Source: Microbacterium sp. HD4P20
GTDB lineage: Bacteria > Actinomycetota > Actinomycetes > Actinomycetales > Microbacteriaceae
Length of the DNA: 64,000 nt
Reading direction: 5' to 3'
NCBI RefSeq assembly: GCF_019449275.2
Contig: NZ_JAHZQZ020000022.1
Span: 1 to 64,000, forward strand
The translations under genes and the position numbers were made by a program. Below, piece after piece: positions 1-10,769 of this stretch. Within the stretch, counting starts at the first letter, position 1. Each line of letters begins with the position of its first letter. Below the pieces are notes generated by a model, which made no database searches, was not told the DNA's origin, and saw only the letters and a list, made by a program, of their open reading frames with translations.

Positions 1-2560
1 GGTCACATCCACCGAGTAGGTGATCGTGGCAGTCTGCCCCACCGCGAGATCACCCGTCCAGGTCAGGGTGTTCCCCGCCCGGGCCACGGTGCCGCTGCTG
101 GCGGCCGCGTCACCGTTCCAGGTCGCATCATCCAGCACCCCCGACAGGTCGTCGGTGACCACCGCGTCGGTGACCGCACCCTCACCACGCTGGGTGACGG
201 TGACCGTGTACGTCACCGTGTCACCGGCACGCACGGTGGCCCCGGATGCCGGGTCCGCGGTCTTGGCGTAGACATACCCGCCGGTCTTGTGGATGGTGCG
301 GCACTCCTCGGTGCCATCCTCCGCCGTCACACAATCGCCGGCTTCGGACGGCGTGGTCACGACATTGGCGAGGGTGGTGTTACCAGCCCCGGTCACCGTC
401 ACCGAATAGGTGATCGTCACCTCATCACCCGGCGCCAGGTCACCGGCCCACGACAGCGTCGGTCCCTCGACGGTCGCCGTACCGGCAGTGGCCGCGACAT
501 CCCCGTTGTAGGACGCGTCATCCAGGACGTCCGTCAGGTCATCCACCACGGATGCCGCGACCCCGGCGGGACCGACCTGCGTGACGGTGACCGTGTAGGT
601 GATGGTGTCACCGGCCTGCACGTCACTGTTGTGGATCGGGTCGGCCATCTTCGCGTAGGTGAACCGGCCCGTCTCATGCGTGGTCGTGCACTCCGGGTTC
701 CCGTCCGCCGCCGGCACACACTCACCGTCCTCACCCGGCAACACCACGTTGGTCAGTGTCATGTCACCCTCACCGGTCACCGTCACCGTGTAGGTGACCG
801 TCACCGCCGCACCCACCGCAAGATCACCGGACCATTCGATGGTCTCAGCATCCGCGTCGAACGAGGCCTCGCCCGCACTGGCGACCAGGGTGTCGTCCCA
901 GGTCGCATCATCCAGCACCGCCGACAGATCATCATCGAACGACGCATCCGTCACCGCCCCCGGACCACGCTGCGCGACCGTCACGGTGTAGGTGATGGTC
1001 TCACCCACCGCGACATCGCTGCCGGGTGCGGCGACCGAGGTCTTGGCCACCGTGTAGTCACCGGTCAGGTGGGTCGTGGTGCAACCCGCCTCGTCGAGGC
1101 AGCCGTCGCTGGTGACCACGTTGGCCAGGCTCATATCACCCGCACCGGTCACCGTGACCGAATACGTCACCGTCACCACGGCATCCACCGCCAGATCACC
1201 CGACCACGACACCGTCGGCTCCGCGTAATCCGCCGACCCGCCACTTTCGGCCAGGTCATCGTTCCAGGTCGCGTCATCCAGCACCGCCGTCAGGTCATCG
1301 GCGAACGACGCATCCTCCACCGGCCCCGCACCGATCTGCGACACCGTCACGGTGTACTCGATGACCTCCCCGACCTGCACATCGCTGCCCGAGGCGGGGT
1401 CAGAGGTCTTCACCGTCTCGTAACGACCGGTCTGATGCTCGGTCTCACAATCAGCAGCCGCCTCACAACCCGGAGACTGCACCGTGTTCCCGATCAACGT
1501 GTCACCAGCAGCGGTCACCGTCACCGAATACGTCACCGTCGCCACATCACCCGGACCCAGATCACCCGTCCACGAGATCACCCCATCGACATACGTGAAC
1601 GTCCCGTCCGAGGCGACGATGTCATCGTTGAACGTCGCATCATCCAACACCCCGGTGAGGTCGTCGTTGAAGAACTGCGCCACCACACGACCCTGACCCG
1701 ACTGCGTCACCGTCACCGTGTACTCGATCACATCACCAACCTGCACATCGGAACCCGACGCCGGATCCGACGTCTTCACCGTCGTGTAGGAGGCCGTGTA
1801 ATGCTCGGTCTCACACACCTCCACCGACGCACAGCCATCACTGGTTACGACATTGTGCAGGTGGGTGTCACCCTCACCCGTGACCGTGACGGAGTACGTG
1901 ATCGTCACGACCTCGTCCACCGCCAGATCACCCGACCACGACAACACCTGCGTGGCCGCATCGAAACCGACCGTGCCAGCCGACGCGGTCAGCTCGTCGT
2001 CCCAGGTGGCATCATCCAGCACATCGCTCAGGTCATCGACCAGCGACGCACCCTCGTACTCGGCCTCACCCACCTGCGACACCGTCACGGTGTACTCGAT
2101 CGTGCCACCCTCATCGACATTCGACCCATCAGCCGGATCAGACGACTTCACCACGGTGAAATCCGCGATCGGATGCTCCACCGGCGGGCAGCCGGCGTCC
2201 GGGCATCCCGGGCTCGAAACCCCGTTCTCGAGGAAGTAGCTGCCACCCTCCGCGAGGGCCGCGGCGTCCTTCACCGTCACGGTGTAGGACACCGTAGCCA
2301 CCTCACCGACCGGGACCGTGCCCGCCCAGGACAACACCCCATCCGTGATCGTCGCAGTCCCCACCGAAGCGGTCGGCCCAGCCGTCAGATCAGCGTCGTC
2401 CAGTACCTCCGCCAGGTCATCGGTGAACTGCGCGACCGCGGGAACGGTGCCCTCCTGCGTGACCGTGACGGTGTACGTCACCTCATCACCCGGGTTCAGC
2501 ACCGTCCCCGACACCGGATCCGACGACTTCACCGTGGAGTAGTTCACGACCTCGACCCCG
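1..2560 (-). repeat. Tandem DUF11-like coding repeats, at least seven units
   Basis: Units of 366 to 390 bp (122-130 codons) follow one another in the surface-protein gene. Each carries the same landmarks in order: a KTxDPxSGxxVxxGxxxxYTVTVxQ strand, a DDLxxVLDDAxxxD turn, a SWxGDLxxG strand and an ITYSVTVTGxGD strand. The turn motif is encoded near positions 125, 514, 905, 1271, 1636, 2009 and 2393. The array continues past the left edge of the window. Confidence 0.85.
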
Positions 2561-5538
2561 GCCGGGTCGCAGTTGATCGTCGGGGCGATGCCCGAGTCGT
2601 CCGGGATCGCTGCAGCACCGCACGCGGTGTTCACGACGCTGCCACCGGCAGTGAGGGTCACGGTGAACTCGTGCGCCTCCTCCGCGCCGGGCGCGAGCTC
2701 GTCGACCGTAAACGACCCCTCCGGGAAGAGGCTGTCCGTGATCTCGAGGTCGGTGAGGGTTCCCTGCCCGGTGTTCTCGATCACGATGCGGTACGGCACC
2801 TCGTCGCCGACGCGGTACGTCGGGTAGTCCTCGACGGTGTTCGCGTCGCGCCAGATGCCCTCGGCATCCTGCACGTACTTCTTCAGTGCCGCGGAGTAGT
2901 AGTTGGCGACCGTGATCGGAGCCGACGTACGCATCACCAGCTCGGTGTGCTCAGCCCTGGCCTGCGCGCGGTTCACGAGGGTGTCGCCACCCTCGACACC
3001 GTCGGTGGCGACGTGCACCGTGAAGGCCTCCGTCGCGCCCGGGGCGAGCTCGGGCCCGATCACGCGGACGGCGGTGGCATCGGCGGTGAACGTCGTCGAC
3101 CAGCCCGCGGTACCGCCCGTCGGATCGCCGGCAGCGCCGTTCGTCGCGTCGGCCGGGTCGTCGCTGAGCGTCGCCGGGTCTGCGGTGGTGTAGTACACCG
3201 TGGCACCCGCGACGGCCTCGACCTCGGTCAGCTCGTAAGCGCCCGAGAAGTCCGTTCCGCGGCCGTCGCCGAGATACGGGAGGATGTCGATCGTGTCGGT
3301 GAAGTCCTGCGGCAGCGGGTCGAACGATCGCAGCGTCACCGTCCAGGACCCCTCGCCCACTCCGTCACCCGCGAGGTTCGGGATGAACGGCGTGTCCGCG
3401 ACCTTGGCGATGCTGGTGTAGCCGTCTGTGCTCACGGTCACCTGCGCGGCGACGGGGGCCGTCACCACACCGCCGTACGCGGAGGTAGCCGTGTTGGTGA
3501 GCGCCTGACCTGGCGTCACGGACGGGTCGGCGACCGCCTGATACGAGAGGGCGTTCTGCGTGTTCGTCGGGACGCCGTTCAGGGTCCAGCTGAGCACCTG
3601 ACGGCCCTGCAGGTCGGTGGTCACGGTCGGCGCGGGCGACGCCGAGCCGGGCACATAGGTCATCCCGACCGGCAGAGTGTCGGCGATCTGGTAGCCATCG
3701 ACGGTCGGCGGTACCTGCCCGGCGCCGTTGGCGGCGTAGGTGAGCGTGAAGGTCGCGGGAACACCCGGTGTCACGGCGCTGCGATCGACCGATTTCGCGA
3801 TGGCCGGAGCCGCATCGACGATCCGCAGCACGTCGCGGAATCCGGTCGTGCAGGGGTACCGCCACCCCGGAGTGTTGGTGATGCAGCCGGCGTAGTCGGG
3901 GCCGGTCCACGAGTTCGGGGCCGGCGAATCGTGGATGCCGGAGAAGAAGCTCCAGATCTCCGTGCCAGCCGGGGTCTCGGGGCGGATCCGCACGAAGGCA
4001 GCCGGCGTGATGCTCGGGTCATCGACGTGGGCCTCGGCCTGCCCCTGTGTCATGACGACGCGAACGGCCTTGACCTCGGCGAGGTTGGCCGGCGGTGTCG
4101 TGCTCCACCCCGTCGAGGGGGCGCAGTCGAAAGTATTTGGGTTGTAGCTCGGGCTCGACGGATCGAGGTTTGGGCTGGTACCGGTGTAGTACTCGAACGG
4201 GGCATTCGGGACGCCCCCAGCCGGGACGCCCCAGACGAATGCCTCGAGGGTCACGTGGCGAGTGTCGAGAGGTGCGCACATTCCGACGAGCAGGCTGTCG
4301 TCTCGGTGAGCCCAGCGCTGCCAGCCGGTGTCGAGGTACTGGCCGACGACGGTGCCCGCGGCAACGCGATAGGTGTCATCCCACGTCGTCCCGCCACTCC
4401 CGGTGTAGCCACGGCCCCACCCCGAGGAGTAGGTGCCCAGCGGCTGCCATGTCTTGGTCTCACTGTTGTTGGAGGGATCGTCCTGCGCGGTCAGACCGGT
4501 CGTCGATGTGTACGTAGGAGCGCTGGCGGTGACCGTCGTCGAGCCGCCCGGAACGTTGAACGTGCGGACGAAGAGCGATCCGGCTGCCAGAGCCACCTGA
4601 TCCGTCGGCAGGAGGTTCCCGGCGGAGTCCCGGGTCGGGATGTTGGCCGGGTCGTAGTCGATCCCGCTCAGTGTCATCTGGAACGTGTTCGGACCGGTCT
4701 GCGCGACCGTGCAGCTGCCGACGAACGACGTCATCTGGTTCGTCGGGTGGCTGCCACCCGACCACGGGTGCCCGTCCGACGCGATGTTCATGTCGTACGG
4801 CGTGCATCCCTGCGGCGCAATCTGGATCGTCCCGCCCTGGGGCGAAGCGATCGTCAGGTCATACGTGATCGTCTGCGGTCCTGCGTCGCTGCCGAGGCCC
4901 TTGTTGAGCGTCCACTCGTAGCTCGTCTCGAAGTAGTTGGCCCCGCTGGCGACATAGGCCGCGCCGGTTCCCCAGCGGATGTCCATCGCGAACTCGTTCG
5001 TGATCTCGATCGGATCCAGGGCTGCCGATTGATCGCCGATCGTGCCTGTCGCCGAAACGTGTGACCCAGTCGGGCCGTCCACGGTGATGGGGGCCTGGAT
5101 CGCGGCCGCGGTCCCCTCCGTCTGAGTTCCGACGTTGCAGACGAGGGTGAGACCGTCCGACGAGATGCTCGATGCCGGATCCACGTCGCTCGTCAGGCAC
5201 ATGTTCGGGATGGAAGCGAACCGGCCGTTCTGGGCGACGAGCGTTGCAGTGACGTTCTCTACCGGGTCGTTCACGGGCGCTGCCGCGTCATCGTTCAGGT
5301 TCACGTGCCACAGGCCTGTGACGACGTCTCCGCTCTTCACCGAGGTCGCCGTTCCGTCGACCCAGCGCGCGGTGATCTCGTACACCGTGGCCGCTTGAGC
5401 GGCGGTCGCGGGCAAGAGAGCCAGCATGAGTGCCGCGACTGTCGTCGCCACCACGGAGACGGATGAGACGCGGCGTCCTGTGGGCCGCCGCCTGGATGAA
5501 GAACCGGCAAAGATTCTGGGCGCGATGAGACGACTCAC
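1..5538 (-). CDS. Large secreted repeat protein (DUF11-type adhesin), C-terminus beyond the window
   Basis: The reading frame is open on the minus strand from a GTG at 5538 to the window edge (1846 codons, no stop), so the protein is larger still. A GGGGGG-rich ribosome site precedes the GTG. Residues 1 to about 45 form a long signal peptide: an Arg/Ser-rich start, a hydrophobic core (ALMLALLPATAAQA), then a mature part beginning ATVYEITARW. Residues 46 to about 900 are extracellular beta-sandwich-like sequence with a few Cys. The rest is a series of near-identical DUF11-like repeats. Such proteins are usually wall-anchored surface or adhesion proteins; a sorting motif or membrane anchor would lie left of position 1 and cannot be seen. 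It is transcribed away from the heat-shock operon and stands alone. The function beyond surface protein is inference. Confidence 0.8.
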   Translation of the reverse strand, partial: MSRLIAPRIFAGSSSRRRPTGRRVSSVSVVATTVAALMLALLPATAAQAATVYEITARWVDGTATSVKSGDVVTGLWHVNLNDDAAAPVNDPVENVTATLVAQNGRFASIPNMCLTSDVDPASSISSDGLTLVCNVGTQTEGTAAAIQAPITVDGPTGSHVSATGTIGDQSAALDPIEITNEFAMDIRWGTGAAYVASGANYFETSYEWTLNKGLGSDAGPQTITYDLTIASPQGGTIQIAPQGCTPYDMNIASDGHPWSGGSHPTNQMTSFVGSCTVAQTGPNTFQMTLSGIDYDPANIPTRDSAGNLLPTDQVALAAGSLFVRTFNVPGGSTTVTASAPTYTSTTGLTAQDDPSNNSETKTWQPLGTYSSGWGRGYTGSGGTTWDDTYRVAAGTVVGQYLDTGWQRWAHRDDSLLVGMCAPLDTRHVTLEAFVWGVPAGGVPNAPFEYYTGTSPNLDPSSPSYNPNTFDCAPSTGWSTTPPANLAEVKAVRVVMTQGQAEAHVDDPSITPAAFVRIRPETPAGTEIWSFFSGIHDSPAPNSWTGPDYAGCITNTPGWRYPCTTGFRDVLRIVDAAPAIAKSVDRSAVTPGVPATFTLTYAANGAGQVPPTVDGYQIADTLPVGMTYVPGSASPAPTVTTDLQGRQVLSWTLNGVPTNTQNALSYQAVADPSVTPGQALTNTATSAYGGVVTAPVAAQVTVSTDGYTSIAKVADTPFIPNLAGDGVGEGSWTVTLRSFDPLPQDFTDTIDILPYLGDGRGTDFSGAYELTEVEAVAGATVYYTTADPATLSDDPADATNGAAGDPTGGTAGWSTTFTADATAVRVIGPELAPGATEAFTVHVATDGVEGGDTLVNRAQARAEHTELVMRTSAPITVANYYSAALKKYVQDAEGIWRDANTVEDYPTYRVGDEVPYRIVIENTGQGTLTDLEITDSLFPEGSFTVDELAPGAEEAHEFTVTLTAGGSVVNTACGAAAIPDDSGIAPTINCDPAGVEVVNYSTVKSSDPVSGTVLNPGDEVTYTVTVTQEGTVPAVAQFTDDLAEVLDDADLTAGPTASVGTATITDGVLSWAGTVPVGEVATVSYTVTVKDAAALAEGGSYFLENGVSSPGCPDAGCPPVEHPIADFTVVKSSDPADGSNVDEGGTIEYTVTVSQVGEAEYEGASLVDDLSDVLDDATWDDELTASAGTVGFDAATQVLSWSGDLAVDEVVTITYSVTVTGEGDTHLHNVVTSDGCASVEVCETEHYTASYTTVKTSDPASGSDVQVGDVIEYTVTVTQSGQGRVVAQFFNDDLTGVLDDATFNDDIVASDGTFTYVDGVISWTGDLGPGDVATVTYSVTVTAAGDTLIGNTVQSPGCEAAADCETEHQTGRYETVKTSDPASGSDVQVGEVIEYTVTVSQIGAGPVEDASFADDLTAVLDDATWNDDLAESGGSADYAEPTVSWSGDLAVDAVVTVTYSVTVTGAGDMSLANVVTSDGCLDEAGCTTTHLTGDYTVAKTSVAAPGSDVAVGETITYTVTVAQRGPGAVTDASFDDDLSAVLDDATWDDTLVASAGEASFDADAETIEWSGDLAVGAAVTVTYTVTVTGEGDMTLTNVVLPGEDGECVPAADGNPECTTTHETGRFTYAKMADPIHNSDVQAGDTITYTVTVTQVGPAGVAASVVDDLTDVLDDASYNGDVAATAGTATVEGPTLSWAGDLAPGDEVTITYSVTVTGAGNTTLANVVTTPSEAGDCVTAEDGTEECRTIHKTGGYVYAKTADPASGATVRAGDTVTYTVTVTQRGEGAVTDAVVTDDLSGVLDDATWNGDAAASSGTVARAGNTLTWTGDLAVGQTATITYSVDVT

Positions 5539-5667
5539 GATTTCCCCCCTCGGGACTTCACGAGCTCGACGCCGAAATGGCACCGGCCCGTGAAACGTTC
5601 ATATCCCGATTCCAGGAGTTCTCTCAGGATTTCACCCTGTCTTTCACCCCATGGTCGTGGTCGCGGG

Positions 5668-6162
5668 TCAGCGGGTCGTCTGCTCGCCCTCGGGGTCGTC
5701 CGAGTCGGCGCCGGATGCCGGCGGGAGCGGTTGCCTGGGACGCCACACGACGAGCTCGGTTGCGCGCCGCACACGCGTGCCATGGCGCAGCGTCACGACC
5801 GCGCCCGTCGATCCCGCGGCGAAGACGCGGGCCCCCGGCCGCCTCTCCAGCTCGACCCGGACGCGCTCTTCGAGATCTCGCACGCGGCCGTGGAGCTCGC
5901 GCACACGATCCTCGAGCTCGAGGATGCGCGCGATCGCCGGCAGGCCGATGCCCTCGGCCGACATGCGCGCGACTTCGCGCAGCTGTGCCACGTGGCGAAG
6001 TGAATAGCGGCGAGAGCCGCCCTGCGTTCGTGCGGGAACGACGAGGCCCAGCCGGTCGTACTGCCGCAGCGTCTGCGGGTGCATGCCCGAGAGCTCGGCG
6101 GCCACTGCGATCGCGAAGATCGGTGTCTCGTCGTCGATCTCGTGCTGCTCGCCCATGGTCAT
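5668..6162 (-). CDS. hspR: HspR, MerR-family repressor of the dnaK heat-shock operon
   Basis: This 164-residue protein has a MerR-type winged helix at residues 12-80, with GMHPQTLRQYDRLGLV and the wing TQGGSRRYS typical of HspR. A coiled-coil-like stretch rich in Arg and Glu follows (residues 80-110), then a basic tail. HspR binds HAIR inverted repeats and represses chaperone genes, with DnaK as co-repressor. It is the last gene of dnaK-grpE-dnaJ-hspR and would be autoregulated through the HAIR boxes upstream of dnaK. The ATG at 6162 is preferred because GGAGG (6170-6174) lies 7 nt before it; an in-frame GTG at 6165 is the alternative. Confidence 0.93.
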   Translation of the reverse strand: MTMGEQHEIDDETPIFAIAVAAELSGMHPQTLRQYDRLGLVVPARTQGGSRRYSLRHVAQLREVARMSAEGIGLPAIARILELEDRVRELHGRVRDLEERVRVELERRPGARVFAAGSTGAVVTLRHGTRVRRATELVVWRPRQPLPPASGADSDDPEGEQTTR

Positions 6163-6185
6163 CACCTCGCCTCCGGTCTATCGCC

Positions 6186-6209
6186 TTTCGTCTCGCTTCG
6201 CTCGCTCAA
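6186..6209. repeat. Single arm of the palindromic repeat also found in cysD
   Basis: TTTCGTCTCGCTTCGCTCGC begins here and matches one arm of the palindrome at 21211-21286. It lies in the short gap between hspR and dnaJ. No complementary second arm is present nearby, so it looks like a decayed or half copy. Confidence 0.55.
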
Positions 6210-6221
6210 TCTCCGGGCGTG

Positions 6222-7220
6222 TCAGCCTCGCGCCTTGCTCATGAGGTCGGCGCGCGGGTTCTCCTTCGGCTCCAGGTCGTGGAAGCGCTGGAGGGCCTCG
6301 CGCGCGGCGTCGTCAAGGTGCGACGGCACCGCGACCTGCACCTCGGCGAGGAGGTCGCCGGTCCCCTTCTGCGTCTGCACCCCACGACCCTTGACGCGCA
6401 GCACGCGCCCGGACGGCGTGCCCGGGGCGACCCGCAGCTTGACGGGATCGCCGCCGAGTGTCGGCACCTCGATCGTCGCTCCGAGCGCGGCCTCGGTGAA
6501 GGTCACCGGAACGGTGACCCGCAGGTTGAGGCCGTCGCGCGAGAAGACCGGGTGCGGTCGCACCGCGACCTGCACCACGACGTCTCCGTTCTCGCCGCCG
6601 TCCGGCGAGGGACGACCGCGACCGCGCAGACGGATCTTCTGCCCGTCTGCGACGCCCGCGGGGATCTTGACCTTGAACGGCTTGCCGTCTTCGCCCTGCA
6701 GGCTGATCGTCTCGCCCTTGGTGGCGGTGATGAAGTCGATCGTGGTCCGCGCCGTGACATCCGAGCCACGCGTCGGACCACCGAAGCCGCGGTAGCCGCC
6801 CGTCGGCTGCCCGAACCGGCCGGAACCGAATCCCGCTCCGGGCTGCTGCTGGTTGAACATCGCGAAGATGTCGTCGAAGTCCTCAGCGGACTGGTAGCGC
6901 GCACCCCGGCCCTGGTTGAACATGCTGAAGACGTCTTCGAAGCCGCCCGCCTCACCGGCGCCGCCTGCGGTGAATCGAGCCCCCGAGCCCATTGCCCGGA
7001 TCTGGTCGTACTCCTTGCGCTGCTCCGCGTCGGAGAGCACCGAGTACGCCTCGCTGATCTCTTTGAACTTCGCCTCGGCCGCCGCGTCACCCGGGTTCGA
7101 ATCGGGGTGGTAGGTGCGGGCGAGCTTGCGGTAGGTCTTCTTCAGGTCTGCGTCCGAGACGTCCTTCGAGACGCCGAGCACCGAGTAGAAGTCCTTGTCG
7201 AACCAGTCCTGACTGGCCAT
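6222..7220 (-). CDS. dnaJ: DnaJ-type Hsp40 co-chaperone lacking the zinc-finger domain
   Basis: This 332-residue protein stimulates DnaK ATPase activity and delivers substrates. The J domain covers residues 8-75 with the essential HPD at 38-40. A Gly/Phe-rich region follows (about 75-150: GSGARFTAGGAGEAGGF, GFGSGRFGQPTGGYRGFGG). The two C-terminal beta-barrel substrate domains run from about 155 to 320. The four CxxCxGxG zinc motifs of classical DnaJ are absent, so the domain plan is CbpA-like although the gene sits in the dnaK operon. It is cotranscribed with grpE (15 nt gap) and dnaK upstream. A second, zinc-finger DnaJ is probably encoded elsewhere in the genome (inference). Confidence 0.93.
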   Translation of the reverse strand: MASQDWFDKDFYSVLGVSKDVSDADLKKTYRKLARTYHPDSNPGDAAAEAKFKEISEAYSVLSDAEQRKEYDQIRAMGSGARFTAGGAGEAGGFEDVFSMFNQGRGARYQSAEDFDDIFAMFNQQQPGAGFGSGRFGQPTGGYRGFGGPTRGSDVTARTTIDFITATKGETISLQGEDGKPFKVKIPAGVADGQKIRLRGRGRPSPDGGENGDVVVQVAVRPHPVFSRDGLNLRVTVPVTFTEAALGATIEVPTLGGDPVKLRVAPGTPSGRVLRVKGRGVQTQKGTGDLLAEVQVAVPSHLDDAAREALQRFHDLEPKENPRADLMSKARG

Positions 7221-7235
7221 CCATGCCCTCCCGAG

Positions 7236-7850
7236 CTATTCGGCCGGAACGGCGACGACGACCTTCGCCGGCCGGAGCTCGACCGAGCCGAGGCGGTAGC
7301 CGATCTCGACGACCTCGAGAACGGTGGGCGCGGTCACGCCGGGAGTCGGCGCCTGGAAGATCGCCTCGTGCTGCTGCGGGTCGAAGACCTCGCCGGCCTC
7401 GCCGTAGGTGCTGAGCCCCATGCGCTCGGCGACGCTGCGCAGCTTCTCGGCGATCGCGGCGAAGGGCGAACCCTCTTCGAGGTCACCGTGCTTCTCGGCA
7501 CGGTCGAGGTCGTCGAGCACGGGGAGCAGCCCCTTCGCCACCGCGCCGGTGGCACGGTCGATCTCGATCTCGCGCTGCTCCTCGGTGCGGCGCCGGTAGT
7601 TGGCGTACTCGGCTTGCAGTCGCTTGAGGTCGTTCAGCAGCTGCGATTCGAGATCGGCCAGCACGGCGTCCTCGGCTGCGGCATCCGCGTTCTGCGGGGC
7701 ACCCAGGATGTCGTCGATCGTGAACTCGACCTCCTCGGCGCCGGCTTCACCGGTGTTCTCCTGGCCCTCCTGCGAGTCGGACCCGGAAGCCTGCGCTTCC
7801 GGGTCCTCGTCACCGGGGACCTCATTCTCATCGAAGTCCTTGTGGGTCAT
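7236..7850 (-). CDS. grpE: GrpE nucleotide exchange factor for DnaK
   Basis: This 204-residue protein releases ADP from DnaK in the chaperone cycle. The N-terminal 60 residues are acidic and low-complexity (Glu/Asp/Gln). A long helix follows (about 65-115, with LQAEYANYRRRTEEQREIEI, characteristic of the GrpE coiled coil). The C-terminal beta domain contains FDPQQHEAI and the end motif VEIGYRLGSVELRPAKVVV. Length and motifs are normal for actinobacteria. It starts 2 nt after the dnaK stop, implying translational coupling. Confidence 0.96.
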   Translation of the reverse strand: MTHKDFDENEVPGDEDPEAQASGSDSQEGQENTGEAGAEEVEFTIDDILGAPQNADAAAEDAVLADLESQLLNDLKRLQAEYANYRRRTEEQREIEIDRATGAVAKGLLPVLDDLDRAEKHGDLEEGSPFAAIAEKLRSVAERMGLSTYGEAGEVFDPQQHEAIFQAPTPGVTAPTVLEVVEIGYRLGSVELRPAKVVVAVPAE

Positions 7851-7852
7851 GA

Positions 7853-9724
<1,872 letters not shown>

Positions 9725-9804
9725 GTGTTTCTCTCCTTCTCAGGGGCGGGACGGATGCCTCGGCCCAGGGTTTACGGGAAGTCTTCTCGCGGCCCGCACC
9801 GGAA

Positions 9805-9827
9805 GGTTGAGCCGCGATGACTCAACC
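9805..9827. promoter_or_regulatory. HAIR operator 1 (HspR site) overlapping the dnaK -10
   Basis: GGTTGAG-N9-CTCAACC is a perfect 7-9-7 inverted repeat matching the known HAIR layout CTTGAG-N9-CTCAAG except for the outermost bases. It overlaps the -10 hexamer and the predicted start point, the position expected for a repressor. Confidence 0.82.
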
Positions 9828-9853
9828 ATATGCCCGGGCTCGGGATCCGTCAA
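9825..9853 (-). promoter_or_regulatory. dnaK promoter
   Basis: On the minus strand TTGACG (9848-9853) is separated by 17 nt from TATGGT (9825-9830). That is a near-consensus vegetative promoter placing the transcript start near 9818, about 95 nt before the dnaK start codon. Confidence 0.75.
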
Positions 9854-9859
9854 ATCAAA

Positions 9860-9880
9860 GTTGATAGGAGTCGGCTCAAG
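9860..9880. promoter_or_regulatory. HAIR operator 2, imperfect, just upstream of the dnaK -35
   Basis: On the plus strand GTTGAT-N9-CTCAAG has one consensus half site and one degenerate half site with the correct 9-nt spacer. Its centre is about 54 bp (roughly five helical turns) from HAIR 1, so both sites would lie on the same face of the DNA and flank the promoter. Confidence 0.65.
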
Positions 9881-9893
9881 TTGAAGATCTCGG

Positions 9894-10643
9894 TCAGCAG
9901 CCCTGCTCGCCTGTCGCGAGGTCCAGACCCGTATCGGCGTTCGACAGGTGCTCGACGACACCGACGGCCATCGGCCAGTACCGCGCGTAGTGCTGCGGAT
10001 CGGCGTTGATCTGCGTGCGGTGCGCCACGAGCGTCGGCGCTGTCGCGACCCGCTCGCTTTCGGGAACGGCGAGCGTCATCGCGCGATAGAACAGCGTCGC
10101 GGCGCTATAGGGGTCGAGCCGCTGATCGCGCGAGCCCCAGCCGTCCTGCTGCTGGAAGAGTCCGATCGAGGTGGTGCGGCTGCCGTCGGGATTGGTGACG
10201 CCGCTGGTCTCCCAGTCGCCGTAGTCGAGGTTCCGCAACGACGACTCGCCCATCGCGGTCATGACGCCGATGGTCTGATCCCGCACCGACAGGCCGAGGT
10301 CCCGGCCGGCCGACATGATGACAGCGGCGTTCGCGAGCTGCTCGGCGTTCCAGCTCCGCGTTGCTGCGGGGGTGTCGTGCGGTGCGAACGCGTCGAGCCG
10401 GCACTCCCCGAAGCCTCGGACAGTCGCGCTGACGAGCGCGAAGACGCCGACGACGCCCACGATTACCAGGGTCGCGATGGCGATGATCGTCGCGGTACGC
10501 AGGCGTCGAGCGCGGGATGCCGCGGTGCGACGGTTCTTCGCCCGAGGGCGGGGCCGGCCGTTGTGCCGAGAGGGCGTCGGGCGTCGCCTTCCGCCAGAGC
10601 CGGATCGACGCGCATCGGCACGTGACGAAGCGGCGGGCGACAT
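9894..10643 (-). CDS. Membrane-anchored lysozyme-like (transglycosylase-fold) protein
   Basis: This 249-residue protein has a very basic N-terminus of about 48 residues, then one membrane helix (about 49-75, TIIAIATLVIVGVVGVFALV), then an extracellular domain. The domain contains IGVMTAMGESSLRNLDYG and SIGLFQQQDGWG, the Glu-Ser and Gly-Leu-Phe-Gln-Gln landmarks of lysozyme-like domains seen in actinobacterial cell-wall and conjugation-associated proteins. By analogy the Glu of GESS would be catalytic. It is probably a peptidoglycan-cleaving or remodelling enzyme; substrate is not shown by the sequence. The stop lies 14 nt from HAIR 2, so the dnaK promoter is packed against this gene, which runs in the same direction. 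It is divergent from the MFS gene to its right. Confidence 0.65.
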   Translation of the reverse strand: MSPAASSRADARRSGSGGRRRPTPSRHNGRPRPRAKNRRTAASRARRLRTATIIAIATLVIVGVVGVFALVSATVRGFGECRLDAFAPHDTPAATRSWNAEQLANAAVIMSAGRDLGLSVRDQTIGVMTAMGESSLRNLDYGDWETSGVTNPDGSRTTSIGLFQQQDGWGSRDQRLDPYSAATLFYRAMTLAVPESERVATAPTLVAHRTQINADPQHYARYWPMAVGVVEHLSNADTGLDLATGEQGC

Positions 10644-10769
10644 GGCGGGAGTCTGGCAGCCGTGCCTGGGAGAGGACCGCGCGCGCCGACGTGCCGTAGC
10701 CTGGCGGAGCGCCGCGATGACGCGGTGCAGACCGCCGGCGCCACCGGCCGTTCACCGAAGGGTCTTAGC

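Noticed and set aside
289..5064. A 1591-codon open frame on the plus strand opposite the surface-protein gene
   Set aside because: It is Arg/His-rich, has no domain pattern, and exists because the minus-strand gene is repetitive and GC-biased. The minus-strand frame has a signal peptide and clear DUF11 repeats.
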